64,000 nucleotides of DNA from Teichococcus oryzae (GCF_008386565.1 NZ_VUKA01000011.1:1-64000); one strand, 5' to 3'. Shown: positions 43,473 through 52,053, counted from the stretch's first letter. Translations and numbers: made by a program. Notes: generated by a model not told the origin, from the sequence alone.

Positions 43473-44456
43473 ATGAAGCTTCGTTCCGCGACCATTCTGC
43501 GGCCTCTGCTGGGCGCCCTGGCGATGTTGCTGCCGCTGGCGGGCGCGGCCGAGGGGCAGGGGCTGGTTTATGTCCTCAACTCCGGCGACGCCAACATCCA
43601 GGTCTTGGATGCATCCACGCGGCAGCAGAAATCCCGCATTCCGGTTCTGCGCGAAGTGCATCACCTGGCGCTGACCCCGGATGGCTCGACCTTGATGGTC
43701 GGCGATTCCGGAGCCAACGAGATGCTGTTCATCAATCCCGCCACTGGCGAGTTGCTGAAGCGCGAAACGCTTTCAAATCCCTACCATCTCGGCTTCAGCC
43801 CGGATGGCCGCACGCTGACCATCACCAGCCTGCGCCGCGACCAGGTGGATATTTATCGCTGGGACGGGCAGGCGCTGCAGCTCGCCAAGCGGCTGGATCT
43901 GCCTGACATGCCGAGCCATCTCGCCTACCGCCCGGACAACAAGGTGGTTTATGTCACGTTGCAGGCCAGCGGAACGGTGGTGGCCATCAGCCTGGAAACG
44001 CTGGAGCCGCTCTGGACGGCCGATGTGGGCCCCGAGCCTGCCGGCATCGTCTGGCACAAGGACCGGTTGCTGGTGGGCATCATGGGCAGTGACCATGTCG
44101 CGGTGCTGGACCCGGACACGCAGGCTGTGGAGCGGCGGATTTCCGTGGGGCGCGGCGCGCATGCCCTGTTTCCGGCGCCGGATGGCAAGACCATCTATGT
44201 CACCAGCCGGGTGGACAGCCGCATCACCCTGCTGGACCCGAACAGCCTCGAGGCCACCCGCACCCTGAACGTGCCGGGGGGGCCGGACTGCGTGACCTTT
44301 GATCCGCAGGGCCGCCTTTGGGTGACGTTGCGCTGGAAGGGACGGATCGGCATCGTCGATCCGGTCACCGGCGCCATGGAAACGCAGCGGGTGGGCCGCT
44401 CACCGCATGGAATCCTGTTCGCCGTCACGCCACCACAAGCCGCCGTGACGAACTGA
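43473..44456 (+). CDS. Secreted YVTN-type beta-propeller protein
   Basis: A 327-residue protein with a signal peptide (LRSATILRPLLGALAMLLPLAGAAEG) and repeated beta-propeller blades: GLVYVLNSGDANIQVLDAST, HHLALTPDGSTLMVGDSGANEM, GKTIYVTSRVDSRITLLDPNSL and RLWVTLRWKGRIGIVDPVTG. These are the YVTN/NHL-like blades of periplasmic or surface scaffolds; no enzyme activity is implied. ATG has GGAAGG about eight bases upstream. It leads a tight operon with a deacetylase and a sterol-desaturase-family gene, so it may organise an envelope polymer or lipid reaction. Confidence 0.88.
   Translation: MKLRSATILRPLLGALAMLLPLAGAAEGQGLVYVLNSGDANIQVLDASTRQQKSRIPVLREVHHLALTPDGSTLMVGDSGANEMLFINPATGELLKRETLSNPYHLGFSPDGRTLTITSLRRDQVDIYRWDGQALQLAKRLDLPDMPSHLAYRPDNKVVYVTLQASGTVVAISLETLEPLWTADVGPEPAGIVWHKDRLLVGIMGSDHVAVLDPDTQAVERRISVGRGAHALFPAPDGKTIYVTSRVDSRITLLDPNSLEATRTLNVPGGPDCVTFDPQGRLWVTLRWKGRIGIVDPVTGAMETQRVGRSPHGILFAVTPPQAAVTN
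43605..43617. repeat. Copy of the parA-promoter palindrome core
   Basis: TTGGATGCATCCA is the core of the palindromes at 31022 and 31063 minus the last base (13 of 14). It lies inside the beta-propeller coding region, 232 bases after the isolated iteron. Confidence 0.35.
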
Positions 44457-44458
44457 GC

Positions 44459-45253
44459 ATGGCCCGGCCAAGCCGTCGTGCCTTGCTGGCCGCCGCCACT
44501 GGCACCCTGCTGCCGCCGGCGGGCCAACCGGCCCAGGCGTCGCGCCCTACGACGCCGGGCCTGCCGCAATGCCGGACCGGCACGCTCTATCTCACCATCG
44601 ACACGGGCTGGGGCCGGGAGGCGGAGGCGATCGCCGCGGCCATGCGGCGCCGCGATGTGAAGGCCACCCTGTTCCTGGCGAATGAGCCGACCTATCGCGG
44701 CGATTCCTCCCTCGGCGCCGGATGGGCCAGCTTCTGGCTGGCGCGGGCCGCGGAGGGCCATGCCTTTGCCAGCCACACCTGGCGGCACTGGTATTTCGCC
44801 GCCGATCCAGGGGCGGGGAAACTTCGCTATGTTTCACGCCGCGGCGAGGGCGCCGAGGTGCTGGATGGGGACGCCTTCTGCGACGAACTCGCCCGCCCAG
44901 TGGAACATTTGCGCAGCCTGGTGCCGGATGCGCGCATCCTGCCGCTTTGGCGGGCGCCCGGTGGCCGCACTACCCCGAATGCCTTGAAGCTGGCGGAGGC
45001 CTGCGGCCTGCGGCACCAGGGCTGGACGGCCCAGGGATTCCTGGGTGACGAACTGGACAGCGCCGCCCATTCCAATGCGGCATTGCTGCGCCGGGCCCTG
45101 ACGCGCATCAGCGATGGCGAGGTGCTGATGATGCATTGGGGCGTGCGCAGCCGGCGCGAACCTTTCGGGATGGTCTTCGAGGAACTGATCGCCGGCCTGC
45201 AGGCCAAGGGTTTCTGCTTTGCCCTGCTGCCGGCGCAAGGTGTCGGGGCATGA
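44459..45253 (+). CDS. Polysaccharide deacetylase family protein
   Basis: A 264-residue exported protein. A twin-arginine-like signal (RPSRRALLAAATGTLL) precedes a NodB-homology domain: GTLYLTIDTGWGREAEAIAAA, VKATLFLANEPTY and HAFASHTWRHWYF, the last being the family's HSxxH-type metal ligands with an altered spacing (SHTWRH). WRAPGGRTTPNALKLAEACGL corresponds to the R-P-P-x-G motif, and VLMMHWGVRSR is the final His motif. It is expected to remove acetyl groups from an envelope sugar polymer; the Asp-Asp pair of the classical TFDD motif is reduced to TIDTG. The start is two bases after the beta-propeller stop. Confidence 0.85.
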   Translation: MARPSRRALLAAATGTLLPPAGQPAQASRPTTPGLPQCRTGTLYLTIDTGWGREAEAIAAAMRRRDVKATLFLANEPTYRGDSSLGAGWASFWLARAAEGHAFASHTWRHWYFAADPGAGKLRYVSRRGEGAEVLDGDAFCDELARPVEHLRSLVPDARILPLWRAPGGRTTPNALKLAEACGLRHQGWTAQGFLGDELDSAAHSNAALLRRALTRISDGEVLMMHWGVRSRREPFGMVFEELIAGLQAKGFCFALLPAQGVGA

Positions 45254-45266
45254 CGGAGCGGGGCGC

Positions 45267-46247
45267 ATGATCAACTGGCTGCAGGATGCCTGGGACAGCA
45301 TGAATGGCTGGATCTTCGAAATGCTGGTGCAGCCGGCCCTTTACGCGCTGGGCTTGATGGCCTGGGCGGAGGATGCCTTTGAATGGATCGACTTCGCCCT
45401 GTTCGGCCTGCTGCAGGTGCTGGTGGTGTACGTCATCTGCCGCCCGCTCGAGGCCTGGAAGCCGGTTGAGCCGCGCACCGATTCCCGCAGTATCCGTACG
45501 GACATCCTGTACACCTGCCTGACACGCCTCGGTTTGTTGCCGTTGCTGGCCTTTATTGCCTTCTCGGCACTGGAATCGCGCCTTTCGGGCCTGCTCGCGG
45601 GCAGCGGCTGGGTGCCGCCCACGCTGGAAACCCTGTTCCCGATCTTGCGGGACTGGCCGCTGCTGGCCCTCGCGCTTTACGTGGTGGCGCTGGATTTCGG
45701 CGAATATTGGCGGCACCGCTTCCAGCACCGCTTTTCCTGGTGGTGGTCGCTGCATGCGATCCATCATGCGCAGCGGCAGATGACCTTCTGGACCGATGAC
45801 CGCAACCACATCCTGGATGACCTGATCGGCGCCTTCTGGTTTGGTGCCATCGCCCTGCTGATCGGCGTTCCGCCTGGCCAGTTTCCCATCGTGGTGGTGA
45901 TCCTGCGGGTGGCCGAGGCCATGAGCCACGCCAATGTGCGCCTGTCCTTCGGCCCGGTCGGCGAGCGGCTTCTGGTATCGCCCCGTTTCCACCGGTTGCA
46001 TCATGGCGAACTGGGTGCAGGGCGCGACGGCAAGAATTACGGCGTGCTGCTGCCGGTTTGGGACTGGCTGTTCGGCACGGCCGATTTCCGCCGCGACCTG
46101 TTTCCGGAAACCGGAGATCCGAGGCTGCCCGAGGAGATGGCGACAGGAAGCTGGCTGCAACAGCAATCTGCCGGCTTCCGCCGCCTAGGCCGCGCCCTGA
46201 TGCGGCCCTTCCGGCGCGGTGCCGGGCGGGGCCGGCGCGCCTATTGA
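45267..46247 (+). CDS. Sterol desaturase/fatty acid hydroxylase family membrane protein
   Basis: A 326-residue integral membrane protein with about four to five hydrophobic segments. The three histidine clusters that bind the di-iron centre are present: WRHRFQHRFSW, LHAIHHAQRQM and FHRLHHGELG, in the order HxxxxH, HxxHH, HxxHH-like. The family hydroxylates or desaturates sterols, hopanoid precursors, carotenoids or fatty acids; the substrate is not determined. ATG follows GGAG by about seven bases and lies 13 bases after the deacetylase stop. The C-terminal basic tail is cytoplasmic. It closes the three-gene envelope operon. Confidence 0.9.
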   Translation: MINWLQDAWDSMNGWIFEMLVQPALYALGLMAWAEDAFEWIDFALFGLLQVLVVYVICRPLEAWKPVEPRTDSRSIRTDILYTCLTRLGLLPLLAFIAFSALESRLSGLLAGSGWVPPTLETLFPILRDWPLLALALYVVALDFGEYWRHRFQHRFSWWWSLHAIHHAQRQMTFWTDDRNHILDDLIGAFWFGAIALLIGVPPGQFPIVVVILRVAEAMSHANVRLSFGPVGERLLVSPRFHRLHHGELGAGRDGKNYGVLLPVWDWLFGTADFRRDLFPETGDPRLPEEMATGSWLQQQSAGFRRLGRALMRPFRRGAGRGRRAY

Positions 46248-46262
46248 CACGCCGGCGAGGGT

Positions 46263-47759
46263 TCAGGCCGCCTGACGGGATTTGGCGAGGGTAGAGAAGC
46301 GCGCCGCGCGCCCTTCCAGCCCCGGCACGATCCCGAAGGTCGCGGCGATATCGGTGAACTTGCCGCGCGCCGAGCTATCCAGCGCCACGCCCGGCTGTTC
46401 CAGCTTCGGCAGCACCTGATCGGCCAGCAGGGTCATGAGCTGGCGATAGCGGGAAGCACCGTCCCCCGTGCCGGCCCATTCCGGGGCTGCTCCCCACCAG
46501 AGGATGTCGAGCAGCTTGCCGGCTTCCACCTGGCTGAAGATGCCGGCCGTCACCTGCGTCACGGCGTGCAGCAATGCCTGCTTCACCGCCCCATCCTGGA
46601 TCTCGCTATCCAGGCGGGCGCGCAGCTGGCGCAGTTCCTGTTGCAGCACCTCGGGCGGGCAGGCCAGGATGCGGGCGCCGATCATGGTGCCCGTGCTGTC
46701 AGTGAACACCCCCGGCGCTTCCAGCGCGTTGACCAGCGGATGGTAGTCATGGTCGCCGCTCCAGTCGAACTGGCCCCGGAAGAAGCTTTCGTCATAGCCT
46801 TTGGGCACGCCAAGGAAATACACCCCGACATCGCGGCCGCTGCGCGCGATCTGGAACAGCGCCAGTTCCAGCGTATTGACCGGCCAGCCCAGATCCACCG
46901 CGCTCCAGAAGCTGTCCGGCGCCTCCGTGCCGCACAAGGCCAGGGCGTTGAGCAGCAGATGCGTTGCCTGACGCAGATTCTGGATGTTGAAATGACGGTC
47001 CGGCCCGTGCAGGCCGACCATGCCATGTTCGATGCCATCAGCGATGTCGCGGGCAACGATGCCGTTTTCCAGCACATGGGTGAAGCGCGTCATGGCGAAG
47101 GCCGTGGGGCCCCGCGCCTCGCGGGCGGCAGCCATCCACTGCGCCTCGGCCAGCTTCTTGCTGGCGGTGTAAACGTGGTCCGTCAGATAGGCGTAACACT
47201 TGCCGGTGGATGAATAGACGGCATGGCGGACGCCATGGGCCCGGCAGGCCTCGATGATGTTGGCCGTGCCGAAGACATTGGTATCCACCGCCTCATGCAC
47301 CACCAGTTCCGCCTTGCCGGGCTCGCGGATGCTGGCAAGGTGGAACACGACTTCCGGCCGCGCCGCCGCAAAGGCGGCATCCAGCGCGGCCATGTCGCGG
47401 ATATCGGCCTTGATCCAGCTCCCCTCGCCACTGTCATGCGGCACCAGGTCAAGATTGAGCAAGGCCGCGGGGGCGAAGCCCGCCAGCAATTCCCGCAGCC
47501 GGGTGCCGACGCAGCCGGAGCCACCCGTGACCAGCACCCGCCTGCCGCGCAGCCGCTGTTCGGCAGATTCACGGTGGAGGTCAACCGTGCGGGTGAGGGC
47601 GAGCTCCATGGGGCTCTCCGCCAGCCGCCCTTCCGCCTGCATGGTGCCGATCAAGGCGCGGGTGAGGCGCCGCAGCTCGGTCTCGTTGCTTTGTCCCGGC
47701 AGCGGGTGCGAAAGGTCCGCAATGCTGCGAATGAGGTCGGTGCTGGTCAAAGTCGGCAT
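46263..47759 (-). CDS. NAD-dependent epimerase/dehydratase-like protein with long flanks
   Basis: A 498-residue protein. The central extended-SDR domain has VLVTGGSGCVGTRLRELLAG (GxxGxxG), IKADIRDMAALDAAF, VVFHLASI, and the catalytic YxxxK in HVYTASKKLAEAQWM. The N-terminal ~70 residues (IRSIADLSHPLPGQSNETEL) and the C-terminal ~230 residues, including the WWGAAPEWAGTGDGASRYRQ stretch, are not part of a usual epimerase. They may form a separate helical domain of unknown role. The gene lies on the same strand as, and 59 bases downstream of, the MoeB-rhodanese gene, so it may be the last member of that operon. Confidence 0.85.
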   Translation of the reverse strand: MPTLTSTDLIRSIADLSHPLPGQSNETELRRLTRALIGTMQAEGRLAESPMELALTRTVDLHRESAEQRLRGRRVLVTGGSGCVGTRLRELLAGFAPAALLNLDLVPHDSGEGSWIKADIRDMAALDAAFAAARPEVVFHLASIREPGKAELVVHEAVDTNVFGTANIIEACRAHGVRHAVYSSTGKCYAYLTDHVYTASKKLAEAQWMAAAREARGPTAFAMTRFTHVLENGIVARDIADGIEHGMVGLHGPDRHFNIQNLRQATHLLLNALALCGTEAPDSFWSAVDLGWPVNTLELALFQIARSGRDVGVYFLGVPKGYDESFFRGQFDWSGDHDYHPLVNALEAPGVFTDSTGTMIGARILACPPEVLQQELRQLRARLDSEIQDGAVKQALLHAVTQVTAGIFSQVEAGKLLDILWWGAAPEWAGTGDGASRYRQLMTLLADQVLPKLEQPGVALDSSARGKFTDIAATFGIVPGLEGRAARFSTLAKSRQAA

Positions 47760-47818
47760 GTCAGGGGCCCACTTGCAGGTAGTCTTCAGGGGAAGGACCA
47801 GGGAAGGGCAGGGGCTGA

Positions 47819-49024
47819 TCAGCCAGGAACCTCAGCGAGAACGGATGGGCTGGCCACCGGACCACGCCAAACGGCAAAGCCGCCGGTGAGATCGGTCAGG
47901 TTCCTGGCCGGATAGCCCGCCGCGGCGAGGGCACGGATCACTGCCGCGCTGCGAACACCGCCCTGGCAGTAGATGACCACCTCCTCCGCCCGCGGGATCA
48001 CCGCCAAGGGCGAGCCTTCTGGGGGAGCGGATCCATGGGTCACCTCCCGCAATGCCGCCTCGATATCGGGCTTGGACAGCAAGCGGGCACCCGGGATCAC
48101 GCCGCCGGCCCATTCGGCCGGGTTGCGCACGTCGATCACCACCAGATCCTCGCCGGCGTCCAGCCGCGCCTGAAGGGCCTCGGCGGTGACGCTGTTGCCG
48201 ACCTGGGGGGCGGAGCAAACCATCTGCTCGGTCTTCAGCACAATCTCGGAAGCCGGCTTGCTGCAGCAGGGGCAGGCCGGATTCTTGGCGATCGAAATGG
48301 TGTCGAACGACATGTCGAGGCCGTCATAAACCAGCATGCGACCGATCATCGGGCGGCCGATGCCGGACAACAGCTTGACCGCCTCGGTCGCCTGCAGGGC
48401 GCCGATTGTGCCGGGAAGAACGCCCAGAACGCCGGCCTCGGCGCAGTTCGGCGCCAGTTCCACGGGCGGGGGCTCGGGGAACAGGCAGCGGTAGCAGGGG
48501 CCGAAGCGGGCATCGAACACGCTGAGCTGGCCGTCGAAGCGCAGCACGCCGCCGAAGACATTGGGCTTGCCGAGCTTGGTGCAGGCGTCGTTGACCAGAT
48601 AGCGGGTCGGGAAATTGTCCGTTCCGTCGATCACCACGTCGTAGCGGGAGATCAACTCCAGCGCGTTCTCCACGGACAGGAAAACGTTGTGGTGCTCGAT
48701 CACCAGATCGGGGTTGAGGTCCAGCATGCGCCGTGCCGCGCTTTCCGTCTTGGACACGCCGATGGTGGAATAGCCATGCGCCACCTGCCGCTGCAGGTTG
48801 GTTTCCTCGACCTTGTCGGGATCAACCAGGCCAATGCGGCCCACGCCGGCGGCAGCCAGGTAGAGCGCGGCGGGGCAGCCGAGGCCGCCGGCGCCGATCA
48901 GCAGCACGCTGCCGGCCTTCAACCGCCGCTGACCCTCGATGCCGAATTCTGGCATGATCAGGTGGCGGCCGAAGCGGCGGATCTCCGCATCGTTCAGTTC
49001 GGGGCAGGCGTTGAGGTCACGCAT
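47819..49024 (-). CDS. moeB: MoeB/ThiF adenylyltransferase fused to rhodanese
   Basis: A 401-residue fusion. The E1-like domain has RFGRHLIMPEFGIEGQRRLK, the ATP-binding VLLIGAGGLGCPAALYL, VDPDKVEETNLQRQV, VIDGTDNFPTRYLVND and zinc cysteines (GPCYRCLF, ACPCCSKP). The C-terminal rhodanese spans about residues 270-395 with the active Cys in VVIYCQGGVRSAAVI. Such MoeZ/ThiF-rhodanese proteins adenylate the C-terminal Gly-Gly of a small carrier and then thiolate it. The start at 49024 has GAGGAC close upstream. The partner carrier gene starts just four bases upstream, giving a self-contained sulfur-transfer pair. Confidence 0.94.
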   Translation of the reverse strand: MRDLNACPELNDAEIRRFGRHLIMPEFGIEGQRRLKAGSVLLIGAGGLGCPAALYLAAAGVGRIGLVDPDKVEETNLQRQVAHGYSTIGVSKTESAARRMLDLNPDLVIEHHNVFLSVENALELISRYDVVIDGTDNFPTRYLVNDACTKLGKPNVFGGVLRFDGQLSVFDARFGPCYRCLFPEPPPVELAPNCAEAGVLGVLPGTIGALQATEAVKLLSGIGRPMIGRMLVYDGLDMSFDTISIAKNPACPCCSKPASEIVLKTEQMVCSAPQVGNSVTAEALQARLDAGEDLVVIDVRNPAEWAGGVIPGARLLSKPDIEAALREVTHGSAPPEGSPLAVIPRAEEVVIYCQGGVRSAAVIRALAAAGYPARNLTDLTGGFAVWRGPVASPSVLAEVPG

Positions 49025-49028
49025 GTCC

Positions 49029-49298
49029 TCAGCCTCCCGCGATGCTGGCCAGGATGCGGATCTCGTCATTCGCTGCGACGGGGGTGTCCAGCCCCTGCAG
49101 CAGGCGGATGTCCTGGCCGTTCTTGGAGATCACCACGAAATGCCGCAGCTTGTCGGACGCGAAAAGGTGGCTGCGCATTTCCGGCGCGCCGCCCGTCAGA
49201 TTGTCCAGAATATCAGACACTGTGCCGCCGGAGACACTCACCCTGGCCTGCTGTTCCGTATAGCGACGCAGGGAACTCGGAACCACAACAACAGGCAT
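49029..49298 (-). CDS. MoaD/ThiS-family sulfur carrier protein
   Basis: An 89-residue ubiquitin-fold carrier. It begins PVVVVPSSLRRYTEQQARVS and ends ANDEIRILASIAGG; the C-terminal Gly-Gly is where MoeB/ThiF adenylates and a thiocarboxylate is formed. The middle (LRHFVVISKNGQDIRLLQG) fits CysO/MoaD-like proteins. The start at 49298 follows GGAGG by nine bases. It directly precedes the MoeB-rhodanese gene (four-base gap). No ThiG, MoaE, CysM or JAMM protease gene is nearby, so the acceptor (thiamine, molybdopterin, cysteine or another metabolite) is open. Confidence 0.88.
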   Translation of the reverse strand: MPVVVVPSSLRRYTEQQARVSVSGGTVSDILDNLTGGAPEMRSHLFASDKLRHFVVISKNGQDIRLLQGLDTPVAANDEIRILASIAGG

Positions 49299-49524
49299 GG
49301 GATAAACCTCCGCTGAAAGACACGCCAACTGGATGGCCGAACATAACCCAGTCTTTCATTGCAGAAAGAGACATCCCTCACGCGCTGATGCAGATCGCGC
49401 GATTGTGCAACTACGCGTCAAATATCCGGTCTGATTGATATGCATCGCAGGCAAACAATAAACGCGCGATCTCGCGAAAAAATTATTGCGGCACCGAAAC
49501 CGGTAAGCACCGGCGCGGTGCCAC

Positions 49525-49544
49525 ATTAACGAGAACATTAACGA
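49525..49544. repeat. Tandem ATTAACGA direct repeat
   Basis: ATTAACGA occurs at 49525-49532 and 49537-49544 with GAAC between, period 12 bases, ending at the base before the M20 peptidase stop. The 246-base region 49299-49544 is AT-rich compared with its neighbours. The repeat holds two TTAA boxes eight bases apart, near but not equal to the CtrA spacing of seven. Confidence 0.35.
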
Positions 49545-50948
49545 TTAGTTGGATGAAGGCCTCTCGCCGAGATCCCAGAAGATGCCGGCCATCAGAGCCA
49601 GGGCCTGTCGCGTCAATGGAACAAGCATGTGTTCATCAGGAGCATGCTGGGCGCAGGCCGCGTAGGAATGCGGGATCCAGAGGGTCGGCAGGCCAAGCAG
49701 GTCAGCGAATACATGGTTGGGCAATGTGCCGCCGATGTTGGGCAGGATGGCCGGGGGCGTGCCGGTGGTTCGTTGCATCGAGGCGGCGGCCCAGCGAACC
49801 CAGGGTGAGTCGGGATCCAGCCGCGTGGCGGGGGATGCCTCGTGGCGGGTGGAAACCACCTCGACCGCGCCGAAGCCATGCGCGTCCAGGTGGGCCCGCA
49901 ATGCCGGCAGGATCTGCACGGGATCGGTGCCAACCACGAATCGAAGCTGCATCACGGCCAGGGCGGCGGGTGGCACGGCGTTCACCGGCGCCTCGGCATT
50001 GGCCGCCTTGAAGGCCAGAACCTCCAGCGTGTTCCAGGCGAAAAGGCGTTCCGCCGGCGTCAGCCCCGGCTCGCCCCAGGCTTCATCCACCGCCGGATCG
50101 GTCGGGCCGCCGCCCACTGTGATCCCTGCCAGCACCGCGCGCACCGAGTTCGGGATGGCTGGCGGGCGCAGGCCCTCGACCAGCAGCCGGCCCCGCGCAT
50201 CCACCATGGAGGCGATGGCATTGGCGAGAAGGGTCGCCGGATTGCTGATGACGCCGCCCCAATTGCCGGAATGGTAGCCGCGCTCGCGCGCCGCCACGCG
50301 CAATTCCACGTTGAAGGCGCCGCGGGAGCCAAGGAACAGGGTCGGCCGGTCCGCCGCGAGGCGCGGCCCGTCCGAGGCAATCAGCACATCGGCCCGCAGC
50401 AGATCCCGGTGCCGCGCACAGATCTCCGACAAGCCGGGGGAGCCGGTTTCCTCGCCCATTTCCAGCAGCAGCACGGTGTTGAAGCCAAGCTTTCCGCCCC
50501 GTGCCTGAAGCACCTGCTCCAGCGCCGCAAGATTGATGCTGTGCTGGCCTTTGTTGTCCGCCGTGCCGCGGCCGTACCAGCGATCACCTTCCTCGGTGAT
50601 GCGGAAGGGAGCCAGGCCTTCGCGCCATTCATTGTCCTGGCCGCGCGTCACGTCGCCATGGCCGTAGATCAGCACGGTGGGCCGCGCCTCGTCCTCGATC
50701 CGCCGCGCCACCAGGAAGGGCCCCCTGTCGGCAACGGGGTTCTCAAGGATCTGGCTGGAGAAGCCCATGGCTTCCACGCCGGGGATGATTTCCTCCGTCA
50801 GGTAGCGGTGCAGTTCCGGCATCTGTTCCGGAACCTGGCTTTCGGTCCGGAAGGCGACGCGGCGCTCCATCAAGGCGCGGAAACGGCCGTCATCCATCAG
50901 CGCAACGGCCGAGGCGATGACGCCCTCACGGGTGGAAGTGTCGGTCAT
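49545..50948 (-). CDS. M20 family metallopeptidase (ArgE/DapE/dipeptidase type)
   Basis: A 467-residue M20 peptidase. Metal-binding and catalytic stretches are VLIYGHGDVTRGQDNEW (HxD), RWYGRGTADNKGQHSINLAAL (D-N-K-G), LLLEMGEETGSPGLSEI (EE) and IASDGPRL, with the distal ligand in HSYAACAQHAPDEHM. The dimerisation lid contains GAFNVELRVAARERGYHSGNWGG. It resembles acetylornithine deacetylase/dipeptidase relatives that hydrolyse peptides or N-acyl amino acids. The ATG at 50948 has GGAAGGAG about ten bases upstream; an upstream ATG-less extension is not needed. It is transcribed away from the sulfur carrier genes without a clear functional link. Confidence 0.91.
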   Translation of the reverse strand: MTDTSTREGVIASAVALMDDGRFRALMERRVAFRTESQVPEQMPELHRYLTEEIIPGVEAMGFSSQILENPVADRGPFLVARRIEDEARPTVLIYGHGDVTRGQDNEWREGLAPFRITEEGDRWYGRGTADNKGQHSINLAALEQVLQARGGKLGFNTVLLLEMGEETGSPGLSEICARHRDLLRADVLIASDGPRLAADRPTLFLGSRGAFNVELRVAARERGYHSGNWGGVISNPATLLANAIASMVDARGRLLVEGLRPPAIPNSVRAVLAGITVGGGPTDPAVDEAWGEPGLTPAERLFAWNTLEVLAFKAANAEAPVNAVPPAALAVMQLRFVVGTDPVQILPALRAHLDAHGFGAVEVVSTRHEASPATRLDPDSPWVRWAAASMQRTTGTPPAILPNIGGTLPNHVFADLLGLPTLWIPHSYAACAQHAPDEHMLVPLTRQALALMAGIFWDLGERPSSN

Positions 50949-51276
50949 GTATGGAATGCTCCTTCCCAGACGTCGCGGCGCGCGCGCCCTCACCGGGGCA
51001 TGCAGGCAGGACGCGGGGCGGGCCGACAAGGCGGCGGCGGTTGGTCCGGCACGGGCAGGCTCTCAGTCAGGCACGGCAACAGGGCAGGGTTTCCGCCCAA
51101 TGGCCGCCCTGCGCAACCGCTCCGGCGCCGTTTTCCCTCAGCCCAGTGCTCCGGCAGCGGTTCCGCTCCACGATCAAGGTCGCGGCGGCGCCCGGAGCGG
51201 GCCAGGAGCGACCACAAGGAGATGGCGCAGGGCACGGTCATCCATGGCGGGTGGAGACCACCCGCCGCTGCGACAA
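50949..51276. other. Intergenic region upstream of the M20 peptidase gene
   Basis: About 330 bases lie between the CtrA-like stop and the M20 start, both on the minus strand. It is GC-rich and presumably holds the peptidase promoter. I see no RNA gene, strong hairpin or reading frame that I can support. Confidence 0.4.
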
Positions 51277-52053
51277 TCAAACGGCGATGGCGAGATGCGG
51301 CGGCTGCCGCACAAGATGCGCCCGCTGCATGCGGGGATGCGCCGCCGCCAGCCGGGCGCGGGCGGCGATGACCTCGCTGGCGCCGGGCTCTTCCAGCACA
51401 TAGCCGCGGCCCCAGATGGTGCGCACGATCTCGGCCGAGCCCGCGGCCGCCAGCTTGCGCCGCAGCTTGCAGATGAAGACGTCCAGGATGCGCTGGTCCG
51501 GCCCATCTTCCAGCCCGTAGGCACGCGCCATGAAATGCTCCTTGGTGAGCATCGCGCCCGGCCGCAGCATCAGCATTTCCAGCACGTCAAACTCGCGGCA
51601 GGTGATCCTGACGGGAGCGCCATCCACGGTGACGGTGCGGCGTGCCTGATCCAGCACCACATTGCCACAGCGCAGTTCCGGGCTGGCATGGCCGAGGCAG
51701 CGGCGCAGCACCGCCTGCATGCGGGCCTGCAGCAGCGGCATGTGCAACGGACCGGTCAGGACCTGATCGGCGCCGGCTTCCAGAACGGCCTGTTCTTCCT
51801 CGGCGCTGACGCGGGCGCCGAGCACCAGCACGGGGCAGCGCACACCCTTTCGCCGGATATCCCGCACCATGCCCACGCCATCACGGCTGATATTGGCGGT
51901 TTCGACCAGGATGCAGTCGTAGTCCCCGCTGTGCTGCGCGATGGACGGCGCGTCCAGGAATGGCTCGGCCAAGTCACAGCCATGCCCGTGCCGCCGCAGC
52001 GTGTCGAACAGGGTGGAAACGGCACCAAGGCTGCTTGCGAGAAGAATATGCAT
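51277..52053 (-). CDS. CtrA-like response regulator with degenerate receiver
   Basis: A 258-residue OmpR-family protein. The C-terminal DNA-binding domain (CREFDVLEMLMLRPGAMLTKEHFMAR, then RILDVFICKLRRKLAAAGSA, WGRGYVLEEP) is very close to CtrA, the alphaproteobacterial cell-cycle regulator. The receiver is dead: the acidic pair is missing (MHILLASSLGAV), position 51 is Glu instead of the phosphorylated Asp (ILVETANISRDG), and the conserved Lys is Gly (VLTGPLH). Glu can mimic the phosphorylated state, so it may act constitutively. An extra ~25 residues follow the HTH. It lies downstream of flbT on the same strand, separated by a hairpin terminator. Confidence 0.88.
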   Translation of the reverse strand: MHILLASSLGAVSTLFDTLRRHGHGCDLAEPFLDAPSIAQHSGDYDCILVETANISRDGVGMVRDIRRKGVRCPVLVLGARVSAEEEQAVLEAGADQVLTGPLHMPLLQARMQAVLRRCLGHASPELRCGNVVLDQARRTVTVDGAPVRITCREFDVLEMLMLRPGAMLTKEHFMARAYGLEDGPDQRILDVFICKLRRKLAAAGSAEIVRTIWGRGYVLEEPGASEVIAARARLAAAHPRMQRAHLVRQPPHLAIAV

